A stretch of 64,000 nucleotides of DNA from Seonamhaeicola sp. S2-3 (GCF_001971785.1 NZ_CP019389.1:1-64000), one strand, 5' to 3'. Counted from the stretch's first letter, positions 38,961 through 47,770 are shown. Notes: generated from the sequence alone by a model not told the origin. A program made the numbers and translations.

Positions 38961-39517
38961 GTAGTTACGTAACGTTTCAATAAAAATTTAGATAATTTAT
39001 AAAAGATAAACCCGGAGATAGCTCCAAAAGTTAAACCACAAAAAATATCTGTTGGATAATGTACTCCCACATAAATTCTACTATAAGCAACTACAGCGCT
39101 CCAAAACAATAGAATGAAAATAGCATTTTTATAATATGGCCTAAGTAATAAACCTGCAAAAACCGCAGCAGCCATAGAGTTTGATGAATGCCCTGAAAAG
39201 AACCCATATTTACCACAACGTACTGCTATAAAGCGCATTTGGTCTAATACTCTGCAGGGTCTAGGTCTTTCAAAACCTCGTTTAAACACGTTTGTTATTT
39301 GATCTGTAAATGTTATCATTAGGGCTACAACAATTACAAAAACTAATAATGATTTTAATCCATATTTTTTATACAGTAAAAATAGCAGTAATCCGTATAG
39401 CGGAATGAATGTAAGTTTATCTGTAATAATTAACCAAAGCCAATCCCAACTTTCTGTCCCTAAATTATTTAAGTATAGAAACAACTCTGTATCATACTTT
39501 AAAATTTCCTCTAACAT
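38957..39517 (-). CDS. PAP2 superfamily membrane phosphatase
   Basis: A 186-residue integral membrane phosphatase with about five helices. The three acid-phosphatase motifs are complete: KRGFERPRP, then SGHSSNS and SRIYVGVHYPTD with the catalytic His. Such proteins may dephosphorylate undecaprenyl pyrophosphate or phosphatidic acid; the substrate is not decidable here. It follows a 75-residue acidic gene and a MATE exporter on the same strand. Confidence 0.9.
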   Translation of the reverse strand: MLEEILKYDTELFLYLNNLGTESWDWLWLIITDKLTFIPLYGLLLFLLYKKYGLKSLLVFVIVVALMITFTDQITNVFKRGFERPRPCRVLDQMRFIAVRCGKYGFFSGHSSNSMAAAVFAGLLLRPYYKNAIFILLFWSAVVAYSRIYVGVHYPTDIFCGLTFGAISGFIFYKLSKFLLKRYVTT

Positions 39518-39535
39518 AAAAATAACATTAAAATA

Positions 39536-39763
39536 CTATTCATCATATTTTTCAATTTCTTTATCATAAAACTCGGTAGCTAACTTGATAGCATTTTGAG
39601 TTTCTGTTTCAAGTTCTTTTTGGTCTTCGGCATCAAAATCTTCAAACCACTCAACCTCATCATTTTCTAGATTGATTATAAATCTAGGAAATTCTGTATG
39701 AATTACATAAATAGCATTTGGATAATCTGTATTATCACCAAGTATAAATTTGGGTAAGGACAT
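39536..39763 (-). CDS. small acidic conserved hypothetical protein
   Basis: A 75-residue protein with many Asp and Glu (VEWFEDFDAEDQKELETE) and a beta-like start MSLPKFILGDNTDYP. No motif is recognised. It sits tightly between the MATE gene (5 bases) and the PAP2 gene (18 bases), on the same strand, and its codon pattern is coherent, supporting a real gene. Function unknown. Confidence 0.75.
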   Translation of the reverse strand: MSLPKFILGDNTDYPNAIYVIHTEFPRFIINLENDEVEWFEDFDAEDQKELETETQNAIKLATEFYDKEIEKYDE

Positions 39764-39768
39764 AATTT

Positions 39769-41145
39769 TTATTCTTTGGTCAAAATTAATCTTTTAGTTA
39801 AATAATTAAATCTAATATACAACAAAATAGCTGCTGTTGATAAACCTGATAATAAACCTAACCATATACCAAAACTACCATAAACTTCAGATTTTCCTAA
39901 AAACCAACTAACAGGAAATCCTACTAACCAATAAGATACAAATGTAATAATGGTTGGTATTTTAACATCTTGCAAACCACGTAAAGCCCCTAAAACAATA
40001 ACCTGAATACTATCACTTACCTGAAAAATAGCTGCTGCTACTAGTAATTTAGAAGCTATACCAACTACTTCGGTATTATCTACTAAGTTTTCAACATCAC
40101 TAAAATCTACATACAACTTGGGTAAATAATTATGAAAAATTAAGAACAAAAAGGCAAAACAAAAGGCTAATACCACACCCAATAAAAATATTGAAAAGGC
40201 AATCCGCCTAAGCTCAACATAGTTTTTAAGCCCTTTTTGGTTTCCTACTCTTATCATTGAGGCTACACTTAACCCTGTAGCAACCATAAACGTCATAGAT
40301 GATAAATTTAATGCTATTTGATTTGCCGCTTGTGGATTTTTACCTAGTAAACCACTAAGCCAAATAGCCGCTGTAAAAATAGCAACCTCAAAAAACATTT
40401 GCATTGCACTTGGTGCTGCTAGGTTTATTATTTTTTTAATGACTAATTTATCAAGAACAAAAAACTTTAGATTAGTAACATAAGCTTTAGATTTTTCTTT
40501 TCCTTTTAAAAGATACCATAAATAACCAACCATAACAAACCTAGAAATTAATGTTCCATAAGCTGCCCCAACAATGCCCAATACTGGAAATCCAAATTTA
40601 CCAAAAATGAGCACATAGTTTAATACTACATTTATAACATTGGCTAAAAGTGTAGCATACATAGGGTATTTGGTCATAGAAAGCCCATCACTAAATTGTT
40701 TAAAAGCCTGAAAAACAATTAAAGGGATTAATGAAAATGCCACTAAATCTAAATACGGAATTGCCAACTCTACAACCTCTTGTGGTTGTTTCATTAAATA
40801 CATTAGCGGTTTTGAAAAAAATAGTATTAAAAATAAAAATACTCCTAAAACAGTACACAAAAAAAGACCATTTTTGAATGAAGACTTTCCTTTAGAAAAG
40901 TTTTGTTCTGCATCGGCTTCAGCTATTAAAGGTGTTATGGCTGTTGAAAAACCAATTCCTAAAGACATGGCTATAAACATAAAACTATTCCCTAATGATA
41001 CTGCAGCAAGTTCAGCAGTTCCTAACTGCCCTACCATGATATTGTCTACAAAACTAACAAAGGTATGCCCCAGCATACCTAACATAACTGGTGCTGCTAA
41101 TTGCCAATTGTACTTAAATTCTTTTGTATAGTTTTTTAATTGCAT
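39769..41145 (-). CDS. MATE family efflux transporter (NorM-like)
   Basis: A 458-residue multidrug/Na+ antiporter with about 12 membrane helices. The pattern of two homologous halves is clear (APVMLGMLGHTFVSFVDNIMVG near the start and APSAMQMFFEVAIFTAAIWL in the second half). I start at MQLKNYTKEF (41145): a longer frame would begin upstream of the -7 box at 41150-41157. It is first in a three-gene minus-strand run with the 75-residue gene and PAP2. Confidence 0.92.
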   Translation of the reverse strand: MQLKNYTKEFKYNWQLAAPVMLGMLGHTFVSFVDNIMVGQLGTAELAAVSLGNSFMFIAMSLGIGFSTAITPLIAEADAEQNFSKGKSSFKNGLFLCTVLGVFLFLILFFSKPLMYLMKQPQEVVELAIPYLDLVAFSLIPLIVFQAFKQFSDGLSMTKYPMYATLLANVINVVLNYVLIFGKFGFPVLGIVGAAYGTLISRFVMVGYLWYLLKGKEKSKAYVTNLKFFVLDKLVIKKIINLAAPSAMQMFFEVAIFTAAIWLSGLLGKNPQAANQIALNLSSMTFMVATGLSVASMIRVGNQKGLKNYVELRRIAFSIFLLGVVLAFCFAFLFLIFHNYLPKLYVDFSDVENLVDNTEVVGIASKLLVAAAIFQVSDSIQVIVLGALRGLQDVKIPTIITFVSYWLVGFPVSWFLGKSEVYGSFGIWLGLLSGLSTAAILLYIRFNYLTKRLILTKE

Positions 41146-41149
41146 TTTG

Positions 41150-41157
41150 CAAAAGTA
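41150..41157 (-). promoter_or_regulatory. candidate -7 promoter box for the MATE gene
   Basis: The minus strand reads TACTTTTG, a TAnnTTTG match four bases before the chosen ATG. This would give a leaderless or nearly leaderless mRNA. Confidence 0.35.
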
Positions 41158-41281
41158 CTCTTTAGCTTTTGCATTAGCCAACTTTAAGATTTAGATTAAA
41201 AATATATGTTATTAACATATGTTAATAAGTTAAATATTGTTTCATATATTCAAATAATTATTTTTCTTACATTTGCTCGCC

Positions 41282-41402
41282 TCAAATCAGCTATAACAGC
41301 TATTATATTAGAGGAACTAAAGGTTTTTATTTTATTAGGGATTAAATATTACTTTAGAAGTTTCGATATAAAAGGGGAGGAAATTATTTCCTCCTTTTTT
41401 AT
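41282..41402 (+). ncRNA. candidate small RNA of about 120 bases
   Basis: TACATTTG at 41268-41275 fits the -7 element. About 100 bases later GGAGGAAA/TTTCCTCC (41376-41394) forms an intrinsic terminator followed by TTTTTT. In between are a small AGCT/AGCT hairpin near 41290-41303 and a CTAAAG/CTTTAG pair. The only open frame here (41206-41412) runs through the hairpin and looks random. The hairpin could instead serve as the terminator of the nitronate monooxygenase gene on the minus strand. Start coordinate is estimated. Confidence 0.4.
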
Positions 41403-41427
41403 TTTTATGTAGATATTAATGTTAAAT

Positions 41428-42372
41428 TTATTTTAAATTAGGTAATTGGTTTTTAGCCTCTTCAAACTCTGTAATAATTTCTTTTACTATTTTATTAACG
41501 GGTTTAATATCATGAATTAATCCTGAAATTTGTCCTATTTCAAGCTCACCTTCTTCTAAATCACCTTCAAACATACCTTTTTTGGCACGGGCTTTACCTA
41601 AAAGTGCTTTAAGTTCATCTACCGTAGCTCCTTTTTTGTATAACTCTTGAACCTCATTATAAAACCTATTCTTTATTAACCTTACAGGAGCCAGTTCTTT
41701 TAAAGTTAATTGTGTATCGCCTTCTTTGGCTTCAATAACTGCTTTTTTAAAGTTAATATGTGCAGAACTCTCTTCACTAGCAACAAACCTACTACCAATT
41801 TGTACACCATCGGCACCTAAAACCATACATGCTAACATTGCTTTACCTGTTGCAATACCTCCTGCTGCTATTAAAGGAATGGTTATATGTTCCTTAACTA
41901 TAGGTATTAATGTTAAGGTGGTAGTTTCATCTCTACCATTATGTCCTCCAGCTTCAAAACCTTCAGCTACAATAGCATCAACCCCTGCTTCTTGTGCTTT
42001 TAAAGCAAATTTTAAGCTACTTACAACATGCACTACTGTAATGCCTTTTTCTTGTAACCAACGCGTCCAAGTTTTAGGGTTTCCTGCCGAAGTAAACACA
42101 ATCTCTACTCCCTCATCAACAATAATATCCATTATTTTATCAATTTCTGGATATAACATTGGTACATTAACTCCAAAAGGTTTAGCTGTAGCTTGTTTAC
42201 ATTTTTGAATGTGCTCACGTAACACTTCTGGGTACATTGAGCCTGCTCCCAACAACCCCAAAATACCTGAATTACTAGCTGCCGAAGCTAATTTCCAACC
42301 ACTATTCCAAACCATTCCTGCTTGAATTATGGGGTATTCAATTTGGAACAAGTCTGTAATTCTATTAGTCAT
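41428..42372 (-). CDS. NAD(P)H-dependent flavin oxidoreductase / nitronate monooxygenase
   Basis: A 314-residue TIM-barrel FMN enzyme of the nitronate monooxygenase/FabK-like family. It begins FQIEYPIIQAGMVWNSG and has the FMN phosphate region LIAAGGIATGKAM and GADGVQIGSRFVASEES, with the active-site His in EAGGHNGRDE. FabI is present at 4.1 kb, so a FabK role is not required. Its start overlaps the subtilase stop by one base (TAATG), indicating coupling. Confidence 0.88.
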   Translation of the reverse strand: MTNRITDLFQIEYPIIQAGMVWNSGWKLASAASNSGILGLLGAGSMYPEVLREHIQKCKQATAKPFGVNVPMLYPEIDKIMDIIVDEGVEIVFTSAGNPKTWTRWLQEKGITVVHVVSSLKFALKAQEAGVDAIVAEGFEAGGHNGRDETTTLTLIPIVKEHITIPLIAAGGIATGKAMLACMVLGADGVQIGSRFVASEESSAHINFKKAVIEAKEGDTQLTLKELAPVRLIKNRFYNEVQELYKKGATVDELKALLGKARAKKGMFEGDLEEGELEIGQISGLIHDIKPVNKIVKEIITEFEEAKNQLPNLK

Positions 42373-43979
42373 TATTGCTTAACTATTTTAAAGACTTTAG
42401 ATTCAACTTTTACTAAATATATCCCTGCTAACAATGAAGACATATCTATAAAATTACTTTGGCTTGTAATATGTGAAGTTGAAATATGTTTACCCAAAAT
42501 ATTAAATAGAGAAACTGTTAGCGGTGATTTTATATCAAAAGTACTATTTATAAAAACTTTATCTTTTACGGGGTTTGGATACAAACTGTAATGATATATG
42601 TTTTCATTATCTGTAGATAGCACCTGAGAGTTATATGCTGACAATAAATCTGGTATTCCGTAACCTAAATAATAATCAGGCGAAGTATACTGTGAAGCCG
42701 ATTCACGGACTAATTGCATAATTTCAGCATTAGTTTTATTGGGTAAAGCTTGCCATAAACAAGCAATTGCCCCTGCCATAATAGGCGAACTAAAAGATGT
42801 ACCGTTAATTGTTGAAATTGCATCATTCTCATTAATTACAGCACTGGCTTGTCCTTGCACCACAACATCTGGTTTTTGTGAAGGTTGTGCGCTATTACCA
42901 AGCGAACTAAAAGATGCATAAGTTCCAGAAGAATTAACAGCTCCAACAGAAAGCACTCCAGATGCATCAGCTGGCGCTCCAACAATACCCCAACTGTATT
43001 CTCCTGAATTACCTGCAGAAGTTACTAGTAGCATCCCTTTTTCAAATGCAATGTTAGCGCCTTTAGTTATATAAGCTGTATTACCATCCATTTGTGAGGT
43101 TGTGTAACTATAATTTGGATTATCATAAGTAGTATATCCTAATGATGTGTTTATAATATCTACGCCTAAACTATCGGCGCGTTCTGCTGCTTCTACCCAA
43201 TAACTTTCTTCTACGGGGCTTTCACTTCCAGTATCTTCGGTAATAAACAAATAATACTCTGCATCTGGTGCTGTTCCTACGTATTGATTTTCAATATAAC
43301 CAGCCATAGTACTTAAAACTAAAGTTCCATGATTATCTGCAGAACTGTTATAAACGTCATAATCTCTATCTACAAAGTCATAAACATCTTTAACATTCCC
43401 TGCATTATTTAATCGTTCAAAACTAGTCATACTATTAACGTTAGGAAATCCTGCATCTAAAACTGCTATTTTTATACCTGTTCCTGTATAATTTAACTCG
43501 TGTAATTCATCACCTTTAATCATTTGAATTTGATTTAAGGCATTACCATAATTAAAGTCTGTTAAAACACGCTCTAGTTTATCAGATTTATTTTGTTTTG
43601 TTGTTTTCTTTTTAATTAAACTTTTATCTGCAAAATCTATATAATCTACAAAAGAAAATGTAGTTTTAAGGTTATTTATATCTTGCTCTGTACCTCTAAC
43701 ATGAACTGCATTAAACCATTTTGATTTTGCCATCACCGTAATTCCAGTAGCATTCTTTAGCTGGGTAATATAAGATTCATTTACAGGAACATCGCGTTCA
43801 TCAATAGCTATACCATGGGCATTTTTTCTATCTATTGCTTCTTGTGTTAAAATTGAAGTTGGATTAGAAATAGATGATTGAACATTCTCTTTATCTATTA
43901 AATAAACCCAAGCGTCTTCTTGAGATATAAGTATATTTTGAGCAAAAAATAGTATTAAAAAAAGTAATTTCTTTTCCAT
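42372..43979 (-). CDS. S8 family (subtilisin-like) protease with T9SS sorting domain
   Basis: A 535-residue secreted protease. A signal peptide (about 1-19, ending ISQE) and an inhibitor-like pro-region precede the catalytic domain: Asp in IAVLDAGFP, His in DNHGTLVLSTMAG, oxyanion Asn in VTSAGNSGE and Ser in NGTSFSSPIMAG. The C-terminal about 75 residues start SLYPNPVKDKVFI and contain LFNILGK, the type A sorting domain for type IX secretion. It is thus exported to the cell surface or medium. Its stop overlaps the next gene by one base. Confidence 0.94.
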   Translation of the reverse strand: MEKKLLFLILFFAQNILISQEDAWVYLIDKENVQSSISNPTSILTQEAIDRKNAHGIAIDERDVPVNESYITQLKNATGITVMAKSKWFNAVHVRGTEQDINNLKTTFSFVDYIDFADKSLIKKKTTKQNKSDKLERVLTDFNYGNALNQIQMIKGDELHELNYTGTGIKIAVLDAGFPNVNSMTSFERLNNAGNVKDVYDFVDRDYDVYNSSADNHGTLVLSTMAGYIENQYVGTAPDAEYYLFITEDTGSESPVEESYWVEAAERADSLGVDIINTSLGYTTYDNPNYSYTTSQMDGNTAYITKGANIAFEKGMLLVTSAGNSGEYSWGIVGAPADASGVLSVGAVNSSGTYASFSSLGNSAQPSQKPDVVVQGQASAVINENDAISTINGTSFSSPIMAGAIACLWQALPNKTNAEIMQLVRESASQYTSPDYYLGYGIPDLLSAYNSQVLSTDNENIYHYSLYPNPVKDKVFINSTFDIKSPLTVSLFNILGKHISTSHITSQSNFIDMSSLLAGIYLVKVESKVFKIVKQ

Positions 43980-44003
43980 TTTAACATTTTGATTAGCTGC
44001 AAT

Positions 44004-45191
44004 TTACGAAATTACTCCAGAACCTATTAATTCATCATTAATATACCACGCTGCAAATTGTCCTTCGGTAATGGCAGATTGTAAGTTTTCAAACTCAATA
44101 TAAAGTCCTGTATCCACTTTGTACAATCTTGCTTTTTGTAATGGTTGCCTGTACCTAATACGGGCTTCAACATCCATAGTTTCATCTGTAGATAAGGCTA
44201 AATCTTCTCTAACCCAGTGTAATTCTTCATTGGTTATAAACAGTGCTTTTTTTAATAACCCGGGATGATTTTTACCCTGCCCTGTATATATAATATTGTC
44301 TTCAACATTGGTATCAATAACAAATAATGGTTCTGGTGTACCACCAACTGCTAGCCCCTTTCTTTGCCCTTTGGTAAAATAATGTGCTCCTTGATGTTTA
44401 CCTACCACCTTACCATTATTTAAAGAATAATTCAATTTTCTGGATAAAAAGCTCAGTTCTTCTTCTTTAGAATTAAATTGAGGTATTTCCTCTTCATATA
44501 AAGGCTCATCTTCAGCTACTTCAACAATAACGCCTTCTTTAGGTTTTAATTGTTGTTGTAAAAAGTCTGGTAATTTTACTTTACCAATAAAACACAATCC
44601 CTGAGAATCTTTTTTTTCAGCAGTAACTAAATCTAGTTTTTTTGCAATTTCTCTTACTTCTGGTTTTGTTAATTCGCCTATTGGAAATAAAGCCTTAGAT
44701 AATTGTTCTTGGGATAACTGACACAAAAAATAAGATTGGTCTTTATTATTATCTGCTCCAGCAAGAAGTTGATATACCTCTTTCCCATTTTTTGTTATGG
44801 TTCCTTTTCTACAATAATGTCCTGTTGCCACATAGTCTGCTCCAAGTTCTAAAGCAATGTCCATAAAAACATCAAACTTTATTTCTCTGTTACAAAGTAC
44901 ATCTGGATTTGGGGTTCTTCCTTTTTCATATTCTTTAAACATATAATCTACTATACGCTCTTTATATTGTACGCTTAAATCTACCGTTTGAAATGGAATA
45001 CCTAATTTTTCTGCAACTAACATAGCATCATTACTATCATCTAACCAAGGGCATTCGTTTGATATAGTTACAGAGTCATCATGCCAGTTTTTCATAAACA
45101 AACCAATAACATCATACCCTTGCTCTTTTAATAAATAAGCAGCAATACTAGAATCTACTCCTCCTGAAAGTCCTACTATAACACGTTTCAT
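44004..45191 (-). CDS. mnmA: tRNA-specific 2-thiouridylase MnmA
   Basis: A 395-residue enzyme that thiolates wobble U34 in Lys, Glu and Gln tRNAs. The PP-loop GLSGGVDSS is at about 7-15, the first catalytic Cys is in [12 protein letters not shown] and the second in GLCFIGK. The C-terminal beta-barrel follows (about 290-395). I start at [11 protein letters not shown] (45191); a frame from 45212 begins within a -7 box. It lies 24 bases upstream of the subtilase, possibly cotranscribed. Confidence 0.95.
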   Translation of the reverse strand: MKRVIVGLSGGVDSSIAAYLLKEQGYDVIGLFMKNWHDDSVTISNECPWLDDSNDAMLVAEKLGIPFQTVDLSVQYKERIVDYMFKEYEKGRTPNPDVLCNREIKFDVFMDIALELGADYVATGHYCRKGTITKNGKEVYQLLAGADNNKDQSYFLCQLSQEQLSKALFPIGELTKPEVREIAKKLDLVTAEKKDSQGLCFIGKVKLPDFLQQQLKPKEGVIVEVAEDEPLYEEEIPQFNSKEEELSFLSRKLNYSLNNGKVVGKHQGAHYFTKGQRKGLAVGGTPEPLFVIDTNVEDNIIYTGQGKNHPGLLKKALFITNEELHWVREDLALSTDETMDVEARIRYRQPLQKARLYKVDTGLYIEFENLQSAITEGQFAAWYINDELIGSGVIS

Positions 45192-45209
45192 GATAATTAA
45201 ATTAGGGCA

Positions 45210-45217
45210 CAAAGATA
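45210..45217 (-). promoter_or_regulatory. candidate -7 promoter box for mnmA
   Basis: The minus strand reads TATCTTTG, matching TAnnTTTG, 18 bases before the mnmA ATG. It overlaps the alternative longer start, supporting the shorter one. Confidence 0.42.
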
Positions 45218-45264
45218 CATATATTACATAGAATAAGTGCCTTAAAACAAGTAAAGCAAAACAA

Positions 45265-45343
45265 TTTTGTTTAACTTTTTAAAAATTAAATGAAACAAAA
45301 ATTGTATTTTTGTTTAACTTTTAACTATATTTGCTAAACAAAA
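45265..45343 (+). promoter_or_regulatory. fasciclin-gene promoter with direct-repeat operator
   Basis: TATATTTG (45326-45333) is a -7 match, with TTG at 45302-45304 a suitable 21 bases upstream as the -33 element. The 15-base word TTTTGTTTAACTTTT occurs identically at 45265-45279 and 45308-45322, 43 bases apart, the second between the -33 and -7 boxes. A related inverted copy (CTAAACAAAA) lies at 45334-45343. Confidence 0.6.
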
Positions 45344-45363
45344 TAAATTAAACATTGAATATT

Positions 45364-46761
45364 ATGAAAACATTAACAGCTTTAACAAAAATTCTATTAC
45401 TAGTAATGATGGTGTTACTGTCATTTTCTTGTGATAATGATGACGACACAGTAATTGTTGATCCAGAACCAACTAATACCATTGTAGAACTAGCACAGGC
45501 AACACCTCAATTATCAAGCCTAGTAAGTGCTTTAATAAAATATCCTGATCTTGTATCTCTTTTAAGCGAAAGCGGAACTTATACGGTTTTTGCTCCAGAT
45601 AATGATGCCTTTGATGCACTGTTAATTGCCATAGGACAAACATCGATAGATGATATTCCTGAAGATGTATTAAAAAATGTTTTACAATACCATGTATTTA
45701 CATCTGCCGCAGTGGAATCTAGTGCTGTTACAACTGGGTCTATTACAATGGCTAATGGTGAAGATGCAAATTTAGTTGCAGAAAATAATGGTGTAACTAT
45801 TAACGGCTCACAAGTTACCACCGCAGACGTTGAAGGAACAAATGGTATAGTACATATTATAGATAGTGTTATAGTTCCTCCTTCTATATTACCTATAGTA
45901 GGCACTATTGTAGCTCCTGCATATTTTAATAAAGATTTTACAACATTAATTGCTGCCGTACAAAATGCAAACACAGACATTTTAGGATTACTTTTAGGTA
46001 ATGGTCCTAGTGATGAAGGTCTAACTTTATTTGCTCCAACTAATGCTGCTTTTGAAGCTGCTGGAATAACGGATGTTAATGGCGCTGATGCTGTTTTAGC
46101 ATATCATGTTATTGATGGTACAATTATGGCTGCTATGCTACCATCTACAACAGGTGCTGCTGCTAGCGTACCTACATTAGGAGGTGAAAACATTCATATA
46201 ACAAATGCTGGTGGGGATGTATCTATAAACGGAACATCTACTGTTGTATTGACCGATATAGTTGGTTCTAATGGTGTAGTACATGTTATTGATAGAACTT
46301 TAATACCCCCAACCCAAACTATAAACGAAATAGTAGGTGATTTTGCAGGTGGTAATCCTGCTGAATTTACTCTTTTAGCAGCGGCTCTTGCAAGAGCTGG
46401 TTTAGCAGACTTTTTTGCTGGTGATGGTCCATATACAGTATTTGCTCCTGTAGATGCAGCTTTTGAAGCTGCTGGGTTAGATTTAGCAACAATAAATGCT
46501 TCAGAGCCTTCAGTAGTAGCTGGCATACTAACCCATCATGTTGTTAAAGCAAATTTAAATGTTTTCTCAACAGATTTAGTAGATGGTAATGTAACCATGT
46601 TAAACGATCAAGATGTTACAATTAGTCTTAGTAATTTATCTGTACAAGATGCTGCAGGCTCTAATCCAGAGGCTGGTTTAGTACCAAGTCTATTAAATGT
46701 TTTAGCAACAAATGGTGTTATACATGTTATAGACAAAGTATTGTTACCTAGTAATAATTAA
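45364..46761 (+). CDS. lipoprotein with three fasciclin (FAS1) domains
   Basis: A 465-residue surface or periplasmic lipoprotein. MKTLTALTKILLLVMMVLLSFSC is the lipoprotein signal; the mature start is acidic (DNDDDTVIVDPEP). Three FAS1 domains follow at about 30-165, 175-310 and 315-463. Each has the family pair of a TVFAPxxxAF-like segment and a closing NGVIHVIDxVL-like segment; GTYTVFAPDN, GLTLFAPTN and GPYTVFAPVD are all visible. FAS1 domains mediate adhesion or bind small molecules. The ATG is preferred over a TTG nine bases upstream. Confidence 0.92.
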   Translation: MKTLTALTKILLLVMMVLLSFSCDNDDDTVIVDPEPTNTIVELAQATPQLSSLVSALIKYPDLVSLLSESGTYTVFAPDNDAFDALLIAIGQTSIDDIPEDVLKNVLQYHVFTSAAVESSAVTTGSITMANGEDANLVAENNGVTINGSQVTTADVEGTNGIVHIIDSVIVPPSILPIVGTIVAPAYFNKDFTTLIAAVQNANTDILGLLLGNGPSDEGLTLFAPTNAAFEAAGITDVNGADAVLAYHVIDGTIMAAMLPSTTGAAASVPTLGGENIHITNAGGDVSINGTSTVVLTDIVGSNGVVHVIDRTLIPPTQTINEIVGDFAGGNPAEFTLLAAALARAGLADFFAGDGPYTVFAPVDAAFEAAGLDLATINASEPSVVAGILTHHVVKANLNVFSTDLVDGNVTMLNDQDVTISLSNLSVQDAAGSNPEAGLVPSLLNVLATNGVIHVIDKVLLPSNN

Positions 46762-46770
46762 TAAAATTAA

Positions 46771-46898
46771 AACAGCGACATAAATAATATGATGGTACAA
46801 GCAACTTTAAATGACACGTACAATTTACAAACATTATCTCGCTGTTAATGTAATAAAATTGTATAACCAAAAACAATATTTAAAGTTGCCACCATCAT
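46771..46898. other. nested hairpin with possible pseudoknot
   Basis: ATGATGGT-n4-GCAACTTTAAAT (46789-46812) pairs with ATTTAAAGTTGC-c-ACCATCAT (46878-46898). Inside, TACAATTT (46819-46826) pairs with AAATTGTA (46856-46863) and ACATTA with TAATGT. The apical region holds TCGCTGTT (46839-46846), the exact complement of AACAGCGA at 46771-46778, outside the stem. Located between the fasciclin and MORN-like genes. Confidence 0.55.
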
Positions 46899-46971
46899 AA
46901 AAAAAGAAAATACATTTGGTTAGTTGTTATAGACTATATTTTATCTCTCTATTAAATTGTCTATATAAATA

Positions 46972-46995
46972 AAAGCTTCCTACTTAGGAAGCTTT
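46972..46995 (-). terminator. hairpin overlapping the MORN-gene stop, probably a terminator
   Basis: AAAGCTTCCTA/TAGGAAGCTTT forms an 11-bp stem with a two-base loop. The stop codon of the minus-strand gene (46982-46980) is inside it. T-rich tracts flank both sides (TTTTATTTAT on minus, TTTTTCTTTTT on plus), so it could also end transcripts coming from the fasciclin gene. Confidence 0.6.
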
Positions 46996-47687
46996 TTCTT
47001 TTTATATTTCGATTTAGGAGTAAAGTCTTTTTCTTCAACTAATTTGCCGTTTTCGTAATATTTCCAAATACCGTGTTTTTTATCATGTTTATAAGTACCT
47101 TCTACAATTAACTCGCCTTTAGTGTTGTATATTTTAGAGGCTCCATGTAATTCATTGTTCTTATAAATAAAACGTTTTAAAACAACATTATTAATTGAAT
47201 ACCAAATAGATTCTCCTTCTAATTTACCGTTAACATAATTTTTCTTTTCAGCTACTTTTCCATTAGAATAATAAACAAATCGTTCGCCATCAAGATTACC
47301 ATTTTCATTATAGTTTTCTAAGGTCATTATTTTATTAGAAGTATTATGGTAGTATTTCCAGGTACCTATATACTTTTTACCATCCATTTCTCCTTCACTA
47401 ATAATTTTACCTTTTGAAGTAAAAAACTTAACTAATGCTTTATTGTTATTTTCATTAAACTGTTTGGTGGCTGTTAATACAGCTTTCCCTCTAATATTTT
47501 TATAAAATTTAAAGGTTCCTATTTCTTTACCATGTTTAAATTCACCTTCATAACGAAGTACTTTAGTGCCTTCAAAATTCTTTTTCCAAATACCATGGCG
47601 TTTACCATTTTCATCAAATTGATTAATATCTTGTGCTAATGCAGAGAAAGAAATAAATAAAATTATAATCAAATGTAGTTGCTTCAT
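46980..47687 (-). CDS. exported YwqK-like (MORN-variant) repeat protein
   Basis: A 235-residue protein with signal peptide (MKQLHLIIILFISFSALAQD) followed by repeats of a GKxxGxWKYYxNGKL type, such as GKRHGIWKKNFEG, GTWKYYHN and HGIWKYYENGKLVEEK. These YwqK-type repeats are sometimes labelled toxin-antitoxin antitoxins, but no toxin partner lies nearby. A basic tail (SKYKKKKLPK) ends the protein inside the terminator hairpin. Function unknown. Confidence 0.82.
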   Translation of the reverse strand: MKQLHLIIILFISFSALAQDINQFDENGKRHGIWKKNFEGTKVLRYEGEFKHGKEIGTFKFYKNIRGKAVLTATKQFNENNNKALVKFFTSKGKIISEGEMDGKKYIGTWKYYHNTSNKIMTLENYNENGNLDGERFVYYSNGKVAEKKNYVNGKLEGESIWYSINNVVLKRFIYKNNELHGASKIYNTKGELIVEGTYKHDKKHGIWKYYENGKLVEEKDFTPKSKYKKKKLPK

Positions 47688-47770
47688 AAAACAAATTTAA
47701 ATGGTTATAAATTTAAGTTTCTTGTTAATTATTAAATACAAAACGAAATATATATTTTGAAATTGTATAT

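Noticed and set aside
41206-41412. 68-codon open frame on the + strand
   Set aside because: It runs through the terminator hairpin, has no similarity or coherent pattern I recognise, and its composition looks like intergenic DNA; the stretch is better viewed as a possible small RNA.
41428-42372. FabK enoyl-ACP reductase
   Set aside because: The family includes FabK, but a complete FabI gene is present at 4.1 kb and the context (subtilase neighbour, not fatty-acid genes) gives no support.
46980-47687. antitoxin of a toxin-antitoxin system (YwqK)
   Set aside because: The protein is exported and has MORN-like repeats; no small toxin gene is adjacent, so the label would rest only on a family name.
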